64,000 nucleotides of DNA from Scolanthus callimorphus. Its lineage: Eukaryota; Cnidaria; Anthozoa; Actiniaria; Edwardsiidae. A program made the translations under genes and the position numbers. Below are positions 11,814 to 24,235 of this stretch, one piece after another. The stretch lies in the NCBI GenBank assembly GCA_033964015.1, contig CM066913.1, forward strand, positions 10,906,953-10,970,952. Direction: 5' to 3'. The notes under the pieces were generated by a model. That model saw nothing but the letters and a program-made list of their open reading frames with translations, had not been told where the DNA came from and did not search any database. How positions within the stretch are numbered: the first letter of the stretch is position 1; each line of letters starts with the position of its first letter.

Positions 11814-14800
11814 GACACGAACCATCTGACGAAGATGAGGAGCCCGATATATTCCAGTGTGGTCGTTGTCGTCAAATGTACACAAACCTTCAAAAGTACC
11901 TTAGGCACAAGTCTTCTCGCGAATGTCGGCAAAAGTCGGCAACACCATCCACGGTCACTAGTCCAGGGTTTAGCGAATCTGGGGTAAGACTCAGTTAGCC
12001 ATTGTTAAAGTTAATTATTGGTAATTGGTACAAATGCTTCAACACGTCATCGCGTGACTCCTATGAACATTTCATCTTGGCGAATGCAAATTAGCATAAG
12101 ATTGCGTGTTGTCCTCGCTTTTATGAGTGATTGAAAAGGTAATTCAAAGTCTAACACATAATTCGCTAAGTCAAAAGGGAAATAATTGCGTTGTATTCCC
12201 CCAAAGGCACTGTTACGCCGGACTGGAAACTAAACTTGTTAGTGAACTTTATACAGTGTTCACACTTATTTGGTTTGGCCTCTCCCGCCCAATACCAGTC
12301 ACCCTAATACACCCAATCCACGAATTGAAAAGAACTGGTGATTAATTTAAATTGTTTTTCCCCCTTAGAATCTAGAATACTATGAAGAGAACAACTTCGT
12401 TCAAAGTCCACCGAAGAGGTAGGTTGAGCGACGAAGCACTTCTATTACTTATCTAATTTGAAAATGTGGTATTCAGGCCATGAGGTAATGAAATCTTCCC
12501 AGACTTCTTCTTGGTCAATCATGCTCTGTTTTTTTCTGTCGTGACAGAAAACACGATCGCAAGGGCATAGCGCGAAGAGTGTCCAATATCCCTGAGAGCG
12601 ACCCAGCCTCAGATCCTCCTAGCCCTGATATGCCGGTGGTGTTACCAGAACATCGACCGTTTGGAATAGTGTCCCATTCTGGTCCTCCGGGACTGACGCC
12701 TGTCTGCAGCGTTCTCAATGGCCTCCCTAACCCCATAGCACATACAACTAACGGATCATTTGTATCACGAGTACCAGTGCTAAAAAGTCCAACCGAGCAA
12801 ACATCTTTGCAAGCAAGGCCCGAGGTGGGCCAGCGGCCTGAAGTGTCCCAAAGAGGGCCCTCAATGGCGTCCCCACATGCCTACCCTCTTCCTTATGTGA
12901 CGTCACAGCAGTCTCCTGTGCATCACGTGATCATCAATAATCCACTGCCCCCAAGTCACATGATTCCCGGGCATGGCTGGCCGCGCCCCACGATAGCCGT
13001 GGATCCGCATTTTAGCGTGGACAAAGAATCCCCCTTAAATGCCCTTCATAGGGCAACACAAGTTCGGGCAGACGGGAAAATTCAACCACCACCTCAAGAG
13101 CGCACGGCACCTCCCCCTCCCCCTCAGCAAAATGTACCTCTGGACTCATCAGGACATCCGATAGTTGTACATCTCAAGGAGAGAGGTAGGACACATGCTG
13201 TGCTTATCCTTATCACAGTTTCAGTTTTTATATAAAATGGGTCAGTTGTAGTAGCTTGAATTGCAGCCGTCCCTTCGCACTTGATCGACTTTGCGAAAGG
13301 AGACGAGATTGTGTTATCCATTATGTCATCACAGCTAAGTAAAAACCGTTACTTTTTACGTTTCTAAGACAACACCACACCTTCTTCAACAGTTCTGGCA
13401 CCTGGTTGTCTGGCTTGGGCGTTTTCGCACGCTTTTTTGCTTGGAGGAACGTGCGTTGTCATGGAATCGTTCGCCTGCACGTACACGCTGCGATTTGTCG
13501 GCCCGATTGTTTTTGAGCCGCGAGTTATTTGATTTGTCCGAAGGAAAATCGGCCCCGACACGAAAAATCAGTGTCGGGTCGACACCGACCGAAGCACAAG
13601 AAATCGGACCCGACAAATCGCAGCGTGTAAATGGGCCTTTACTGAGAAGCTCAGCCAATCAGATTCTACTGACTGATTTTGGATAAATAAATTACGTTTA
13701 TTTGTGAAACCGAAAATACTGCAGGCACGTCTCCTTTTGAACATGCGTATATTATCAAAATGACGTCACGCCATCCCTTTCAGCGTTTTCGAGCGTTTTA
13801 GTGTGGACGCGGCTCAAAACGCTATGAAAACGGTAGTGTGGACGCGGATCAATCGATGCGTTTTCGGTGAAACGAATCCGGATACTTTTGAAAGCGCATT
13901 ATATAGCGTGGACTGAATATGGCTTGATATTGAAGGTCAGATCTGAGGTGTGACCTTGTCACATCTGATGCTGATACGTGCCCTGTCTCACGAAGCTGCG
14001 CAATGAATGCGTGCACTCTGTATATGTACCGACCTCGACATCAAGTGTTCTATGCACTTTGACTCTTCATCTCGCTGTGTTACTAAAGGCTGGTTTCCAT
14101 AAAGTCGTATCTGTCGTATCTGTCTCATCAGTCAACGTGAAACAAAAGAATAATTCCAATTTCTATTGTTTCACGGTCGACTGATGAGACAGATACGACT
14201 ATATGGAAACCAGCCTTAAACTTGCACAACTGTGTGTGATCTTTAGTCTGGCCTCGCCATCCATGTGTCGGGGGTCTCTATATGTGAGTGCACATGCATT
14301 AATATTTTCTCGCGCACTAGATTGTGCAAGTAAAAGAAGAAATTTTGTAAATAGTCTGATTTCTTAAGTCTATTTATTGACTACATCCGTTGCATCAGTA
14401 AATACGTGACACAATTATTTAATATACAATACAATTTTGGCCAATTTAGTGAACAATTGTTGAAGCATGAAGAGCGAAAACAATGACTTGAGAATGAAAT
14501 TTTAATTCGACTATTTGCAAAATTACCATTTAGTTTTGTACAAATTTTTTACTCTTACAAATGTTTTACGGATTTACTTCTTGTACGCTAGTCCTTGTTT
14601 GTAAATCCTAATTATAAAAAGATGGGCTATTTATTCACGATTTGATTTGATATCCCGTCGTGCTATTGTTAATTATTTGTATTCATTGAACTTAAACTTG
14701 TCAACAACAATACGAATAGCAATATAGCAATAATAGCTTTAATATATTCATCATACGACGTCTACCGATTCAAACCGATATGCAGTGATCCAAAATAGTA

Positions 14801-16917
14801 CACATTACGCTCCATCATTTAAACAAAATGTTTGTAGAAGCATATACATACCAAAATCAATTGTTTGCAAGCGAAAATGAAAAAAAGTCAATTGTTTGCT
14901 GGAGGTAAAATAAATGTGCTTGCATCAGAACCTCAGGATTTTAGTTTTCATGGCCGGAAAATGTTCCTATCCTTTCCGTCAAAAACTAGACTAATGGTCC
15001 GTCTGTGACATCTTTGTGTATACATTTACATTACATTTTTTACACAGGTAGACCAATACGACCAAAAGAAACCGGCTTAACTGAGGAAGAGCTGACGGAG
15101 GAGATTATTACGTCTACTGGTCAGAAGATCTTCAAATGCAAGAAATGTGAGAAAGAGTTCAGCTTCTCGAGCCGCCTAAAAAGGCACCTTCTGGTTCATA
15201 CGGGAGCGCGTCCCTTCGAGTGCCCGATCTGTTATAGGCGCTTTACCCAAGCAGTGGACCTGAAACGACACATGCTGCGTCATAGCGGTCAGAAGCCCCA
15301 TGTGTGCCAGTACTGCGGTAAACAGTACACTCGTGGAGACAGGCTTAAGGTAAGCGTGAGGCGCAAATTCAAGCACATCCTACTTAAACGTATATGAGAC
15401 ATATACTGGTTTTCTTAAGGAACCCTCAAACTGTATTTTAGCAGCTTCATTCGATACACAACACTTAACAATCACAAACACCACTCAGAGGTTTTGCAAA
15501 AGCTACCGGGTTACTTGGATGTTTGATTCCGGGAACGCTTTGGAAACACAATTAATAAGTCGGTGCAAAGTTCGGCTCAGAATTGCGAAAAACCGCGGTT
15601 AAGTGCCCTTGAAGGTTTTCACCCGTACCCTCAGAACACTAGAGCAGATTTCGTATGACTGTGAAATGTGCCGCGACACGGCGCGGTACTGTCGCGGTGG
15701 CGGTACTGAACCTGGCCTGCTGTAGATACCGAATGAAATCACTTAGTCGCGGCGCGGTCACGGTCGCGAAGCGGTACAACTTTGTCGCGGAACTTTTCCT
15801 ATGCGGTAGTTACTAGATGGCGGATACGGACGTCACGTTTTTTCTGCATATTTTCTCTGTGTGTCTAGCGGAGATCATGTAGAGTAAACATTGAAGAAAC
15901 CCAGCCTTGACCTTGTCCCGATTGCGACTTTTTGGCGTTGTTCATATAGTGAAATTATTTGACGTTTCAGGTGCATTTGTTAAGCCATACGGATGGGTCT
16001 CAAAACCACACTGTGGTCGCCAAGCCGTATAACTGCTCGCGATGTAACATGTCATTTGCCGAGGCCGAACAGCTGTACCAACACAGCTGTGACATGAGTC
16101 AGGAGAACGAGAAGCCGCTTGCTGTTGAGCTGGACAAGGCTGGTGATGACGAGGGATCTAATGGCGCAGACCAAGGCTCACTCTCGCCTGACTCGTCTGG
16201 GCGGACGGAGAGCAGATCCAAGTCGTATCGCTGTGAGGAGTGTCACTCTACCTTCACCAAGTCCACATCCCTCAAGTCTCACCTGATGAAGCACACTGGA
16301 GAGAAGAAATTTAAATGTGAACATTGCAATAAGACGTTCTTCAGCTCCAGCAGCTTGAAGATCCATGTGCGAGTTCATACGGGGGACCGCCCTTTTAAGT
16401 GCAAGGACTGCCCAGGAAATTCAGCGACCCTTCCAACTTTAACAAGCACAAACGGTGGCATGCAAAGCAATCGGCTCACGGGGGGTTCGGAGGGTACACT
16501 ATGCATGTGATGAAGGCGCCTGTACCTGGATCTGCTGGTGACCAGGAAGAGGAATCCCCACCTGAGAAAAAACCGAGGACAGGGAGCGATAGTGAGTCAG
16601 TTGAGGGTCCATCTGAGCATGCGCGTAGGGGGTCGGTAGATAGTTCGGGAGAGGCGGAGGCAAGCACCCACACCCCAGAGGGAAGCGACAGCTTGTTTGT
16701 TGAAGGCGATGATGAAGATGAAGACATCTCGGTTGATGATGATGACGGCCAGGTACCGAGTTTCGTCTCGCCTGAGGCCTTGGTGGGTATGGGGGAGAAC
16801 ACAAGAGAAGAAGAAAAGTTCTCGGAAGACAATAGTGATGAGCAGCATGCCGAGGAGGACGCCAAAGAAAATGGCGGAGAACCCGAGGTGAAGAAAGAAA
16901 AAGAAGAGGAATCGTAA
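11814..16917 (+). CDS. C2H2 zinc-finger transcription factor (5' end unresolved)
   Basis: Exons: 11814-11983, 12369-12418, 12548-13185, 15048-15349, 15971-16917, all with GT/AG ends and consistent phases. The order is an acidic leader; a C2HC finger (CGRC..HKSSREC); a Pro/Ser-rich region of about 210 residues; three C2H2 fingers on the fourth exon, the last split by the intron after DRLK; an atypical finger ending QHSC; three more fingers (YRCEEC, FKCEHC, FKCKDC); and an acidic, Glu/Asp-rich tail. Tandem linkers such as HTGEK imply sequence-specific DNA binding in the nucleus. The first finger resembles the C2HC-type first finger of ZNF341, but the overall family is not settled. One base is missing after 16413: finger 8 starts in one frame and continues (RKFSDPSNFNKH) in the next. 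With the base absent, the frame would end early at 16510. Confidence 0.8.
13484..13627. mobile_element. TIR element, family shared with 17833-18000
   Basis: The left end CACGCTGCGATTTGTCGG is the reverse complement of the right end CGACAAATCGCAGCGTG. It lies in the zinc-finger gene intron 13186-15047. Confidence 0.75.
13765..13900. repeat. Short dispersed-type repeat in intron
   Basis: Two near copies of AGTGTGGACGCGG lie about 42 bp apart within GC-rich sequence, between two inverted-repeat elements. It is probably a degenerate MITE and has no coding content. Confidence 0.35.
14089..14219. mobile_element. Foldback MITE
   Basis: The left arm AAGGCTGGTTTCCATA and right arm TATGGAAACCAGCCTT pair, and the inner parts also pair through GTCGTATCTGTCTCATCAGT. 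Nearly the whole unit folds into one hairpin. Confidence 0.85.
15590..15800. repeat. GC-rich palindromic repeat in intron
   Basis: Repeated CGCGGT / ACCGCG motifs and the word AGAGCAGATTTCGT lie in the last intron of the zinc-finger gene. AGAGCAGATTTCGT recurs near 55422 in the SDR intron beside a CCGTG tandem run, suggesting a common repeat family. Confidence 0.4.
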
Positions 16918-17832
16918 GAGAATAATCCCATAGTAGAGCCTTGTGGGTAGGGTGGACTGGCAACATGGTAAGTTGAACGTCTTTAAAACAGGCATATCCT
17001 TGGCTGGCCTGGAGAGCGTTTACAATATTTTCATCTAAATGCGTTTCTCGAGTAGTGGCTTAACAGGACGGCGGTACTTAATACACGCGCTCTATCTATT
17101 CAATTGAAAGTTGTCCTGCCGTCACTGGCTTAGCCACTATTAGACAGCCAAAAAGGAGATGCATGTTGTCTTTTCATTTTCACAACATAGTTACGTCATG
17201 TGGTGTAACGCAGTAAGCTTTAAACAATGTAGTCATTTATTAAGTGTGTTAGATTATATATAATCCATTAAGGGGATATTATAGATAGCATTTATAGATT
17301 TTAGCGAAGAAACGCTTTATAATAATCAAAGTGGTCGATATAGAAGCCCCTCGGTTTCAGTTTGTGTAACCAAAATTTCAGGGTTAAACCTATAGTCAAT
17401 TGTAACCAGCTGCAAAGCACGTTTTTAGAGTTTTAATGTAACCAAGGTTATGCATAGCCAAACAGCAAAATCATTGCTGATATGTTAACTGAGTTGACGC
17501 ATTCGTTATGATTTTGAACAAGTATCCTTTTGTAGTTGAATTTTTTAGTGAAAATGTAGCATAGCTAGTAGGAATTATTTTTATTATAGTTTATCAAGGT
17601 ATTGAATTTTATAGATTAACACGTAGGTGAATTGTCTGGGAAAATCGCTGCATTGCTGATTATAAATCGTATAATTTGGAATTAAATTAGCGTAGTCACG
17701 TAACAATCACCCGCGCGTATATTGTGTAGACAAAGTGTTCAAACTTGCAGAGCTGCGCTCGCAATTTGCAATCACGTACTTTGTATAGTATCGTGAGTGA
17801 ACATGCGCGCATGCGCTGTAATAGTTAAAATA

Positions 17833-18000
17833 CACACTACGATTTGTCGGCCCGAATTTTTTTGAGCCTTGTCACTTATGATTTGCCCGAAGGAGAATCC
17901 AGCCCCGACACGACAATATGTTGCGTTGTCACAGATTCTTCACTGTCGGGCCGACACTGAACAAAGGTTATACGAAATCGGCCCGACAAATCACAGCGTG
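17833..18000. mobile_element. TIR element, second member of the 13484 family
   Basis: The termini CACACTACGATTTGTCGG and CCCGACAAATCACAGCGTG match the 13484-13627 element, as do internal CGAAGGA and CCCCGACACGA words. It is flanked on the right by two copies of AAGACCGAAGGGATTATAGG (about 18010-18072). Confidence 0.75.
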
Positions 18001-19102
18001 TGAACCAGACATAAGACCGAAGGGATTATAGGTACCATGTGAACCAGTCACAAGACCGAAGGGATTATAGGTGGAAACAACTCTCGATACCGGAAAAATG
18101 TGGCGGAAGAAGTGTTTTTTTAGTCCTCGATAGTTTTTCTTGCTGTATAATTTCCAAATCAAAACGTGAGTTTCATTACCTGTTCGTTAGCCAGCGTTAC
18201 AGGCGCAAATGATCCCTAATATTTATAGGGATATATTATAGGGATTTATATTTCCCGGCTGTGACGCAGAGTACCACTCCAAATGAAAGTATCAAGACGC
18301 TAAGCGCGAATGCCTTACTCCAGACTGTTCAGGATAAGCACTAAAGTCTAACAGCCGTCAGGTTACTGGTTGTCAAACGCTAGTACTCATACGTGTTCTG
18401 ATTTTGCTGACGATGAAAGAGCAACTCGAAATCCGTCTGGGCTGCCCTGATACCTATAATCCCTTGCGTGCGTTTTTGTCATTTTTTAAATACAATTTAG
18501 TTGTATATTTGGCTCTGGAGCCAATCAAAATATAGGGTTCTAAATGGATCACAGATAGCACGGCAAAGCCATTAGTATATCTTTTGTCCAGAGATAGGGC
18601 CGCTAACCATATTAAACATAAATCAAGGTTACAACAAAGTGCTCCGTAAAGGAGAACTCGCCAGAGCTTTCGAATGATCTAGAGCCTTTAGCTAGAATAG
18701 TGATCGTTGTACAAATTTACGAGTAGGAGTAATTGTTAGATTTTGTGCACAACTGGACTGGCCTACAATATCTGCGGTCTCCAAAATGCGATAGACGAGA
18801 GAGGCGTGAGGACTGCTCAGCTACTGATACTGTGCCCTGAGACCACCTAAAGGCTCTAGGTGAGAAGGAAAGCTACGAGACGAGTGTTTTAGTTTATCTT
18901 TGAAAATATAGAAATTTTTCACAATCATAAATTTTGTGACCATTTAAAACTTGTGGTGCCGAGTTGGGGTTAGAGTACAGAATTCACATTCAAACCCCTT
19001 TATGTTCAAAGACTAAATATCAAAACCTCATCCATATAATCCAAATAGGTAATAGTTTATAAAGCGTGGCTTTTATAGTCCCAGGTAAAAAAGTAAATGT
19101 TT

Positions 19103-19233
19103 TAGGGCCTGTTTACTCCGTGGTGGCCCGGTTAACCGGGCTGTATTCTTTTGTTCTGAGGCCTGCAAGGAAAAGAGAATCAAATAACTCATCCGCTTAA
19201 CCGGGCCAGCCCGACTGATATGAACAGGCCCTT
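19103..19233. mobile_element. Short TIR element
   Basis: AGGGCCTGTTTACTC at the left and GAACAGGCCCTTA at the right are inverted, with an inner inverted GGTTAACCGGGC / TTAACCGGGCC. It is non-coding. Confidence 0.7.
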
Positions 19234-19655
19234 ATAGTCACAGCAAGGAAATGTTCTTGGTCACAGCCTTTTGTTATATGATTTTGTGTAGAAATTTAAA
19301 GCTTACTGAAATTGCCTTACTTTTCTGTTTTGACCTCCGTATCTCAACTGTCAAACTTTTTATGCCCGTGGTTTGTCCTACTGAAAAAGGAAACGAGAGT
19401 TTAAAAGATGGGGCAACACAATTCGGTTCATGTTACACACGTGAAACTGATTGAATAAAGGATAACATTGTATTAGGTATACGCAAAAGAAAATGATCTA
19501 ATTTTCTCTTGTTATACGGTAATACCATAGTTTGATAAATAACCGCTTTAGATTCTAACTATTTATAAAATCCGTTTGCAATATAAACAGTCGGCATGAG
19601 AAAGCTACAATAGATCCCTTTCAGTGAGCTCCTGAACCCGACACCAGAGCTGTGT

Positions 19656-19990
19656 TTAGTCCGCCTTGCTGCTAGTGCTCGCGGATCCGCACCCTATTTT
19701 TCCGGTAACTAGATTCGCCCCGCTTTTCTGCGTGGTTGCGTTTCGTGATGCGCATGCGTAGTACACTAGATCCTTGAGCATGTCAGTGAGTCGGTAGACA
19801 TTTTCTGGCTTCGGTTTCATGCGCGAACCGCAAAGGATGGTGACAGGTTGAGTCAACCGCAACTCAACTTGTCGGTGATGTTCCTGGTTTTCGATGACCA
19901 GCACGTCCCGACCGACACGCCGTGACGCAACTTTGTCTCCACTAACTAGCGCAATAAATATGGTTACTATTAGCGAATCTAGCGACTGAC
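19656..19990 (-). other. Unrecognised open stretch of about 110 codons
   Basis: Open from just after a TAA near 19995 down to 19656, but with no ATG until the GTG/ATG region well inside. The translated start has a hydrophobic run (SLIVTIFIALV) followed by a charged segment. No family is recognised and no clear flanking splice sites were confirmed. It may be chance, an exon of an unknown gene, or old repeat coding. Confidence 0.2.
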
Positions 19991-20469
19991 TGAATGAGAT
20001 ATTTTATTCGTCAATATCGACAGAGGTGAAAACCATTATAGGTTGAAGTGCCTATGCCACCAAATTAACATGAATTTTGAAAAGCATCACTACTCACTCG
20101 AGTCTTATGAAAGCCTTACTACTCACGACCCTGTAATTTTTCATTGATCTTCGAGATATTGAAATTAAATCGAAAATCGAGATATATCGGATGACGTACT
20201 TTATGGCCCTCTATCGAATATTAACTTGAGGGTTCTGGAATTTGTCATTTATCTTCTGAACAAAGAGTATTGCTACTCCCAAGCTATTAACATTTAATCG
20301 AAAAATCGAGATACATCGGATCAAGTGCTTTATATATCGACACATAGCATTTTTGTTCTGTAATTTGAGTATTGAGCTAGTGGCACGTACTATTTTACAA
20401 TTACTCTATGAGCCCGAATGAGCTATTGACTCAGAGGCCATGAGGATGAGAGGAATAATTGCTTTAGTC

Positions 20470-20645
20470 AAATCACACTAGTAGGTGAATTTGTATAGCC
20501 AAAAACGTTTTCTGATCTGGTCATTTGACATTTTCTGGCTTTCAAATCCAACACTTTTTGCTACTAGTAGGCTATACGTATAGCCTACTAGTAGCTCAAC
20601 CAATCAGAACGCAGTATTGACAATAGACCACTAGTGTGATTTGAC
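20470..20645. mobile_element. TIR element containing a 36-bp perfect palindrome
   Basis: The outer inverted words CAAATCACACTAGT and ACTAGTGTGATTTG bound the unit. Its centre-right holds a perfect 36-bp palindrome at 20560-20595 built on GCTACTAGTAGGCTATAC. Confidence 0.75.
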
Positions 20646-23600
20646 GAAATTGAAATATCGAGATGAATATCGTTCCCATCGGGTCACGGATACGCCCTAC
20701 CCCACGGCCTACCCCACGGCCTACCCATTTACGCGTATAAATACTTCAATTGCGTCACTAGTTATACTTAAGTTCTTCCAGCAAATATTCAGTCAGAAAT
20801 GACTCCGCCAATGAACATCATATTATAATATTGAAATTTGAAGCGTTATATTCCAAGCTCGATTGTAGTTATTTCACAACTTCAAAGCAATTTCCTGGTT
20901 TGCCCCACTTCTATTAATTTCAATGACATGACGGAGTGGAGGCTAGGCGTTTTGGAAATTTGGGTACCGATCATGAGCAGCTGAAAGTACTTAGTTCCCG
21001 AAATTGCCAACGAAACGTGGCCAGAAGCCAATTTTGAAGTTCAGATGTGAATACCATTTGGTGACATAGGCACTCAACATTCTAACCAGTATAGAAGCAG
21101 ACATCTATTCATCATGCCTAACTCAGCCGTACAGTGACACTATTTTTGTACTATATTATACTAATTATTATATTCAGATACTTTAGTAATGAGGATATGA
21201 CAGACTTTTTATTTGAAATCAATGGATATTATATATATGTACATAAGTATGAATATCTCCTTCGAATATGCTGCCGATCATTTGCAGGCTGGTATTTAAT
21301 TCGTGTACTTTCTATCGCAATCTATTCTGCCTAGTATTATTTAATCATGCTTCAAATCAGTCATTTGTTCGTCCGCTCTCCGGGCTAATTTCCTGCGAAT
21401 TCCCTAGACAACTTAGAAGCTTTCCGGTGACTTGCTCTTCCAGAAGTCTGTTAAAATTGGTAGCTTGGTATTTTGTGATGTGTTTTCCTGGCGCTTTTCA
21501 ATGTTTTGTCTCATCTATAATAGGGTAGAGTGTGTTATAATGGCGAGATACTAAAACTCATACTAAAACACTGAGAATAATTGCGGACGTTTAATTTCCG
21601 ATAGAGAAGTAGCGCTAATGGGCCATCTTTTACCCGGCCATAGGGATCCAGAATTCCAGTGAATTGCAAAAACATTTGGAGCAAAGACCATTGTCCAAAG
21701 CATCTCGCATGTCTAGTTAAACAGAGCGATTTCACAAGGAGAAAAACCAACCTTTGCAGTATTAAGGAGAGTGCGCCAGGGACAAGATAGTTCGTCTCTA
21801 TCAGACATTAAACGGTCCGATCCCAACGAATTAGTGAATTAAGGCCAGATACAAGGGAAGGTAGCCAACATGGCTATGCCTTCATCGGCCCAAAACTGAA
21901 AAACATTTTTAAGAACTTTCCTCAGATATGCACGCGCCATAATTGCCGAGGTGTAACGAGTAATTTTCAAGATTGCAGGCTGCTGACGACAGCCTACAAT
22001 AGCATCTTGAAATAAACAATGGGTACCCGAGTCTCCATGTTTCACTCTCATTTACTGACGCTAAGCCTGCTGAGCCTCGTAAACGAGTGAAGCTTGGAGA
22101 CTCTGATACCCAAGATACTTGAAATATAGCCATAGGAAGTTTGGTATGTCACCGATACAAATACTGAGGGGTAAACAAGTTTTACAAATCCCTCAGTTTG
22201 ATTAGCACTCCCATATATCCTTCACCTGTAATTTAACTTCACAACTCTTGATGGGTCTTGCCCTGTATCATCCCACGCATTTTTTCATGAGTTTTCTTTC
22301 TTCACCTAATGGTATATGTATTGCATTTATGAATTTGCTCTTGGCTGCAATTTTAAAGCCAATGGTCCTGTTATTGGTAATACCAGCTACAATCCGACAC
22401 AAAAGTTCGTTGTCACCCCATGTGATCCCCCTGCGCCTCCCCCTCCCCCTCTAGCTCAATGTTGATCTCTCAAGACTGAACTATCAACCAAAATTGACAC
22501 GGGGTGAGGGGGAGGGAAGATACTTTTTTGTCGAAAGAGGGGATGACATGGGGAAGTTGAAGATGCTTAAACTTTCGAAAGGTGACATCACTTTTGTCGC
22601 GGCTTGCAGTAACGTCACCATCAAAGAATTTTGTTTTACTTATAAATGGAAGTCAAGCATTTCTGATATTTTAACTCATTTTCATGCACGTTCAATGTTT
22701 ATCCATATGTATCATCAATATAAGTATTATAGAGGAATTTATCCAATGGATGGAAGTGACAGCAAATTCACTGGATCTTTATGACGACGTGCAAACGTCC
22801 CCCTAGTAATCCGAATGCGTAAAATAACAGTGCTAAATAGCTTTGCTGTTCCTGCTCTTCGCCAGCCACGAGCCAAGTTTTTAGAATTCTTTGCTCAAAG
22901 GCACGGCTTATGGCACTTGAATAATCCATTTGCATAATCAACTGAGATCATTACTTCATATGGATTATTTGCTGTCGTTTCCAGAACACAGACTTTTCTA
23001 TCCGATACGTAGTTATTGTCAACGGGGTGGCTACTGGTGATGCGCCGGGCGTCCCAAGATCATCCGCTGTAACTGAAGGGCACCCAGTGTTGCTAGGATA
23101 TGGATTTGTAATCCGTGCGGCTAATTTTATGCATAGGAACTCGACCTAAATACATTCCAGAACCTATAATTAATCACCAGTAGCCATGCCAGGAATATAT
23201 CATTCGGTAAGTTTTGTTTACAGATTTTGTATGACGTGCCCATAGAATAGAATCGTCTTGCTGTTCAGTCCTTTCTGTTATACTACCATATATAACCTAT
23301 TGACCATTTAAATTGATATATAGCCATTGGTAAAAATATAAAATGGTGTCAGTGTCTTCCTTGATACGGGTGGGGCGAGCAGAGATTTATTCATTCACCT
23401 CGCTCTCTGATTGGTTAATTGTTGAATTACTATCGCACTTGATTGGATAGTGAATTACTAATAAATTGCTTTCTCGACAGCGATGTGAAAAACACTATAA
23501 CTGTCGACCAATCAGCGCGCAGAATTTCTTATAGTCACTTAGCGCGATTGTCGCTTATACACCTTAAATGACCAAAGCAACCTTATCTGAATTAGGTGTA

Positions 23601-23889
23601 AACAAAAAATTCTAAAACTATCTGTTGCGTGAATTCATTTACTTTATTCAAACTTCGTTGAGACGAGCTCCTGTCTGGTTTCGTGAGGAAAATGCAAGCC
23701 ATTTGGCTTGTTAAAATGGAAAACATGTAGCCTTTGTAAAAAAAAAAAAGCCATTTGGGCTCTCACAACACGCCTGCACCTATCACCCCAGTTTCTACCC
23801 ACCCTTGGATATGGAGTACATACATACATATATCTTTATTTAGGCACGCTGGCTACAACAACTGTCTATTTACAGCTTAAAGGTGAAAA

Positions 23890-24235
23890 ACACGCTGATT
23901 TCCATGTGGGGCGTGACTGAACATGGGTATGGTATGCAAATTTCGTTAACCTAGCATAGCTCAGCAGCAACACCCCTATTTATCAGACGCTTAAAGCGGA
24001 TAGCGATTTAGCCATTTCGGCCTCTTTTGAAAGGGAATTCCATAGCATGGCGCCATATAGGAGAAGCTGGGTTTCAGAAATGTGTGCTTGGCTTTGGAAG
24101 TGCTAGGTCTGTATCAGTATTTCGCAATGGGTATTTTTTATCACAATCACTTACTCTTACGAATTTCGATTTCATATGAGTTGGTGCATGACCATGCAAT
24201 GCTTTATATATTACGATCATTTTGCATTTTCTCGT
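23890..24235 (-). mobile_element. Decayed LINE reverse-transcriptase C-terminal fragment
   Basis: The minus strand gives YKALHGHAPTH, then LRNTDTDLALPKPSTHF, and, after a frame change, residues fitting the SYSGA-type LINE tail. The motif order matches the end of a cnidarian-style non-LTR ORF2, with stops and shifts. It is a dead fragment. Confidence 0.5.

Noticed and set aside
16476..16995. Several Ser/Leu-rich minus-strand ORFs
   Set aside because: Antisense of the acidic Glu/Asp-coding tail of the zinc-finger gene; composition is explained by the sense strand.
22494..22784. 96-aa plus-strand ORF
   Set aside because: No recognised motif, no splice support, and it sits in repeat-rich intergenic DNA.
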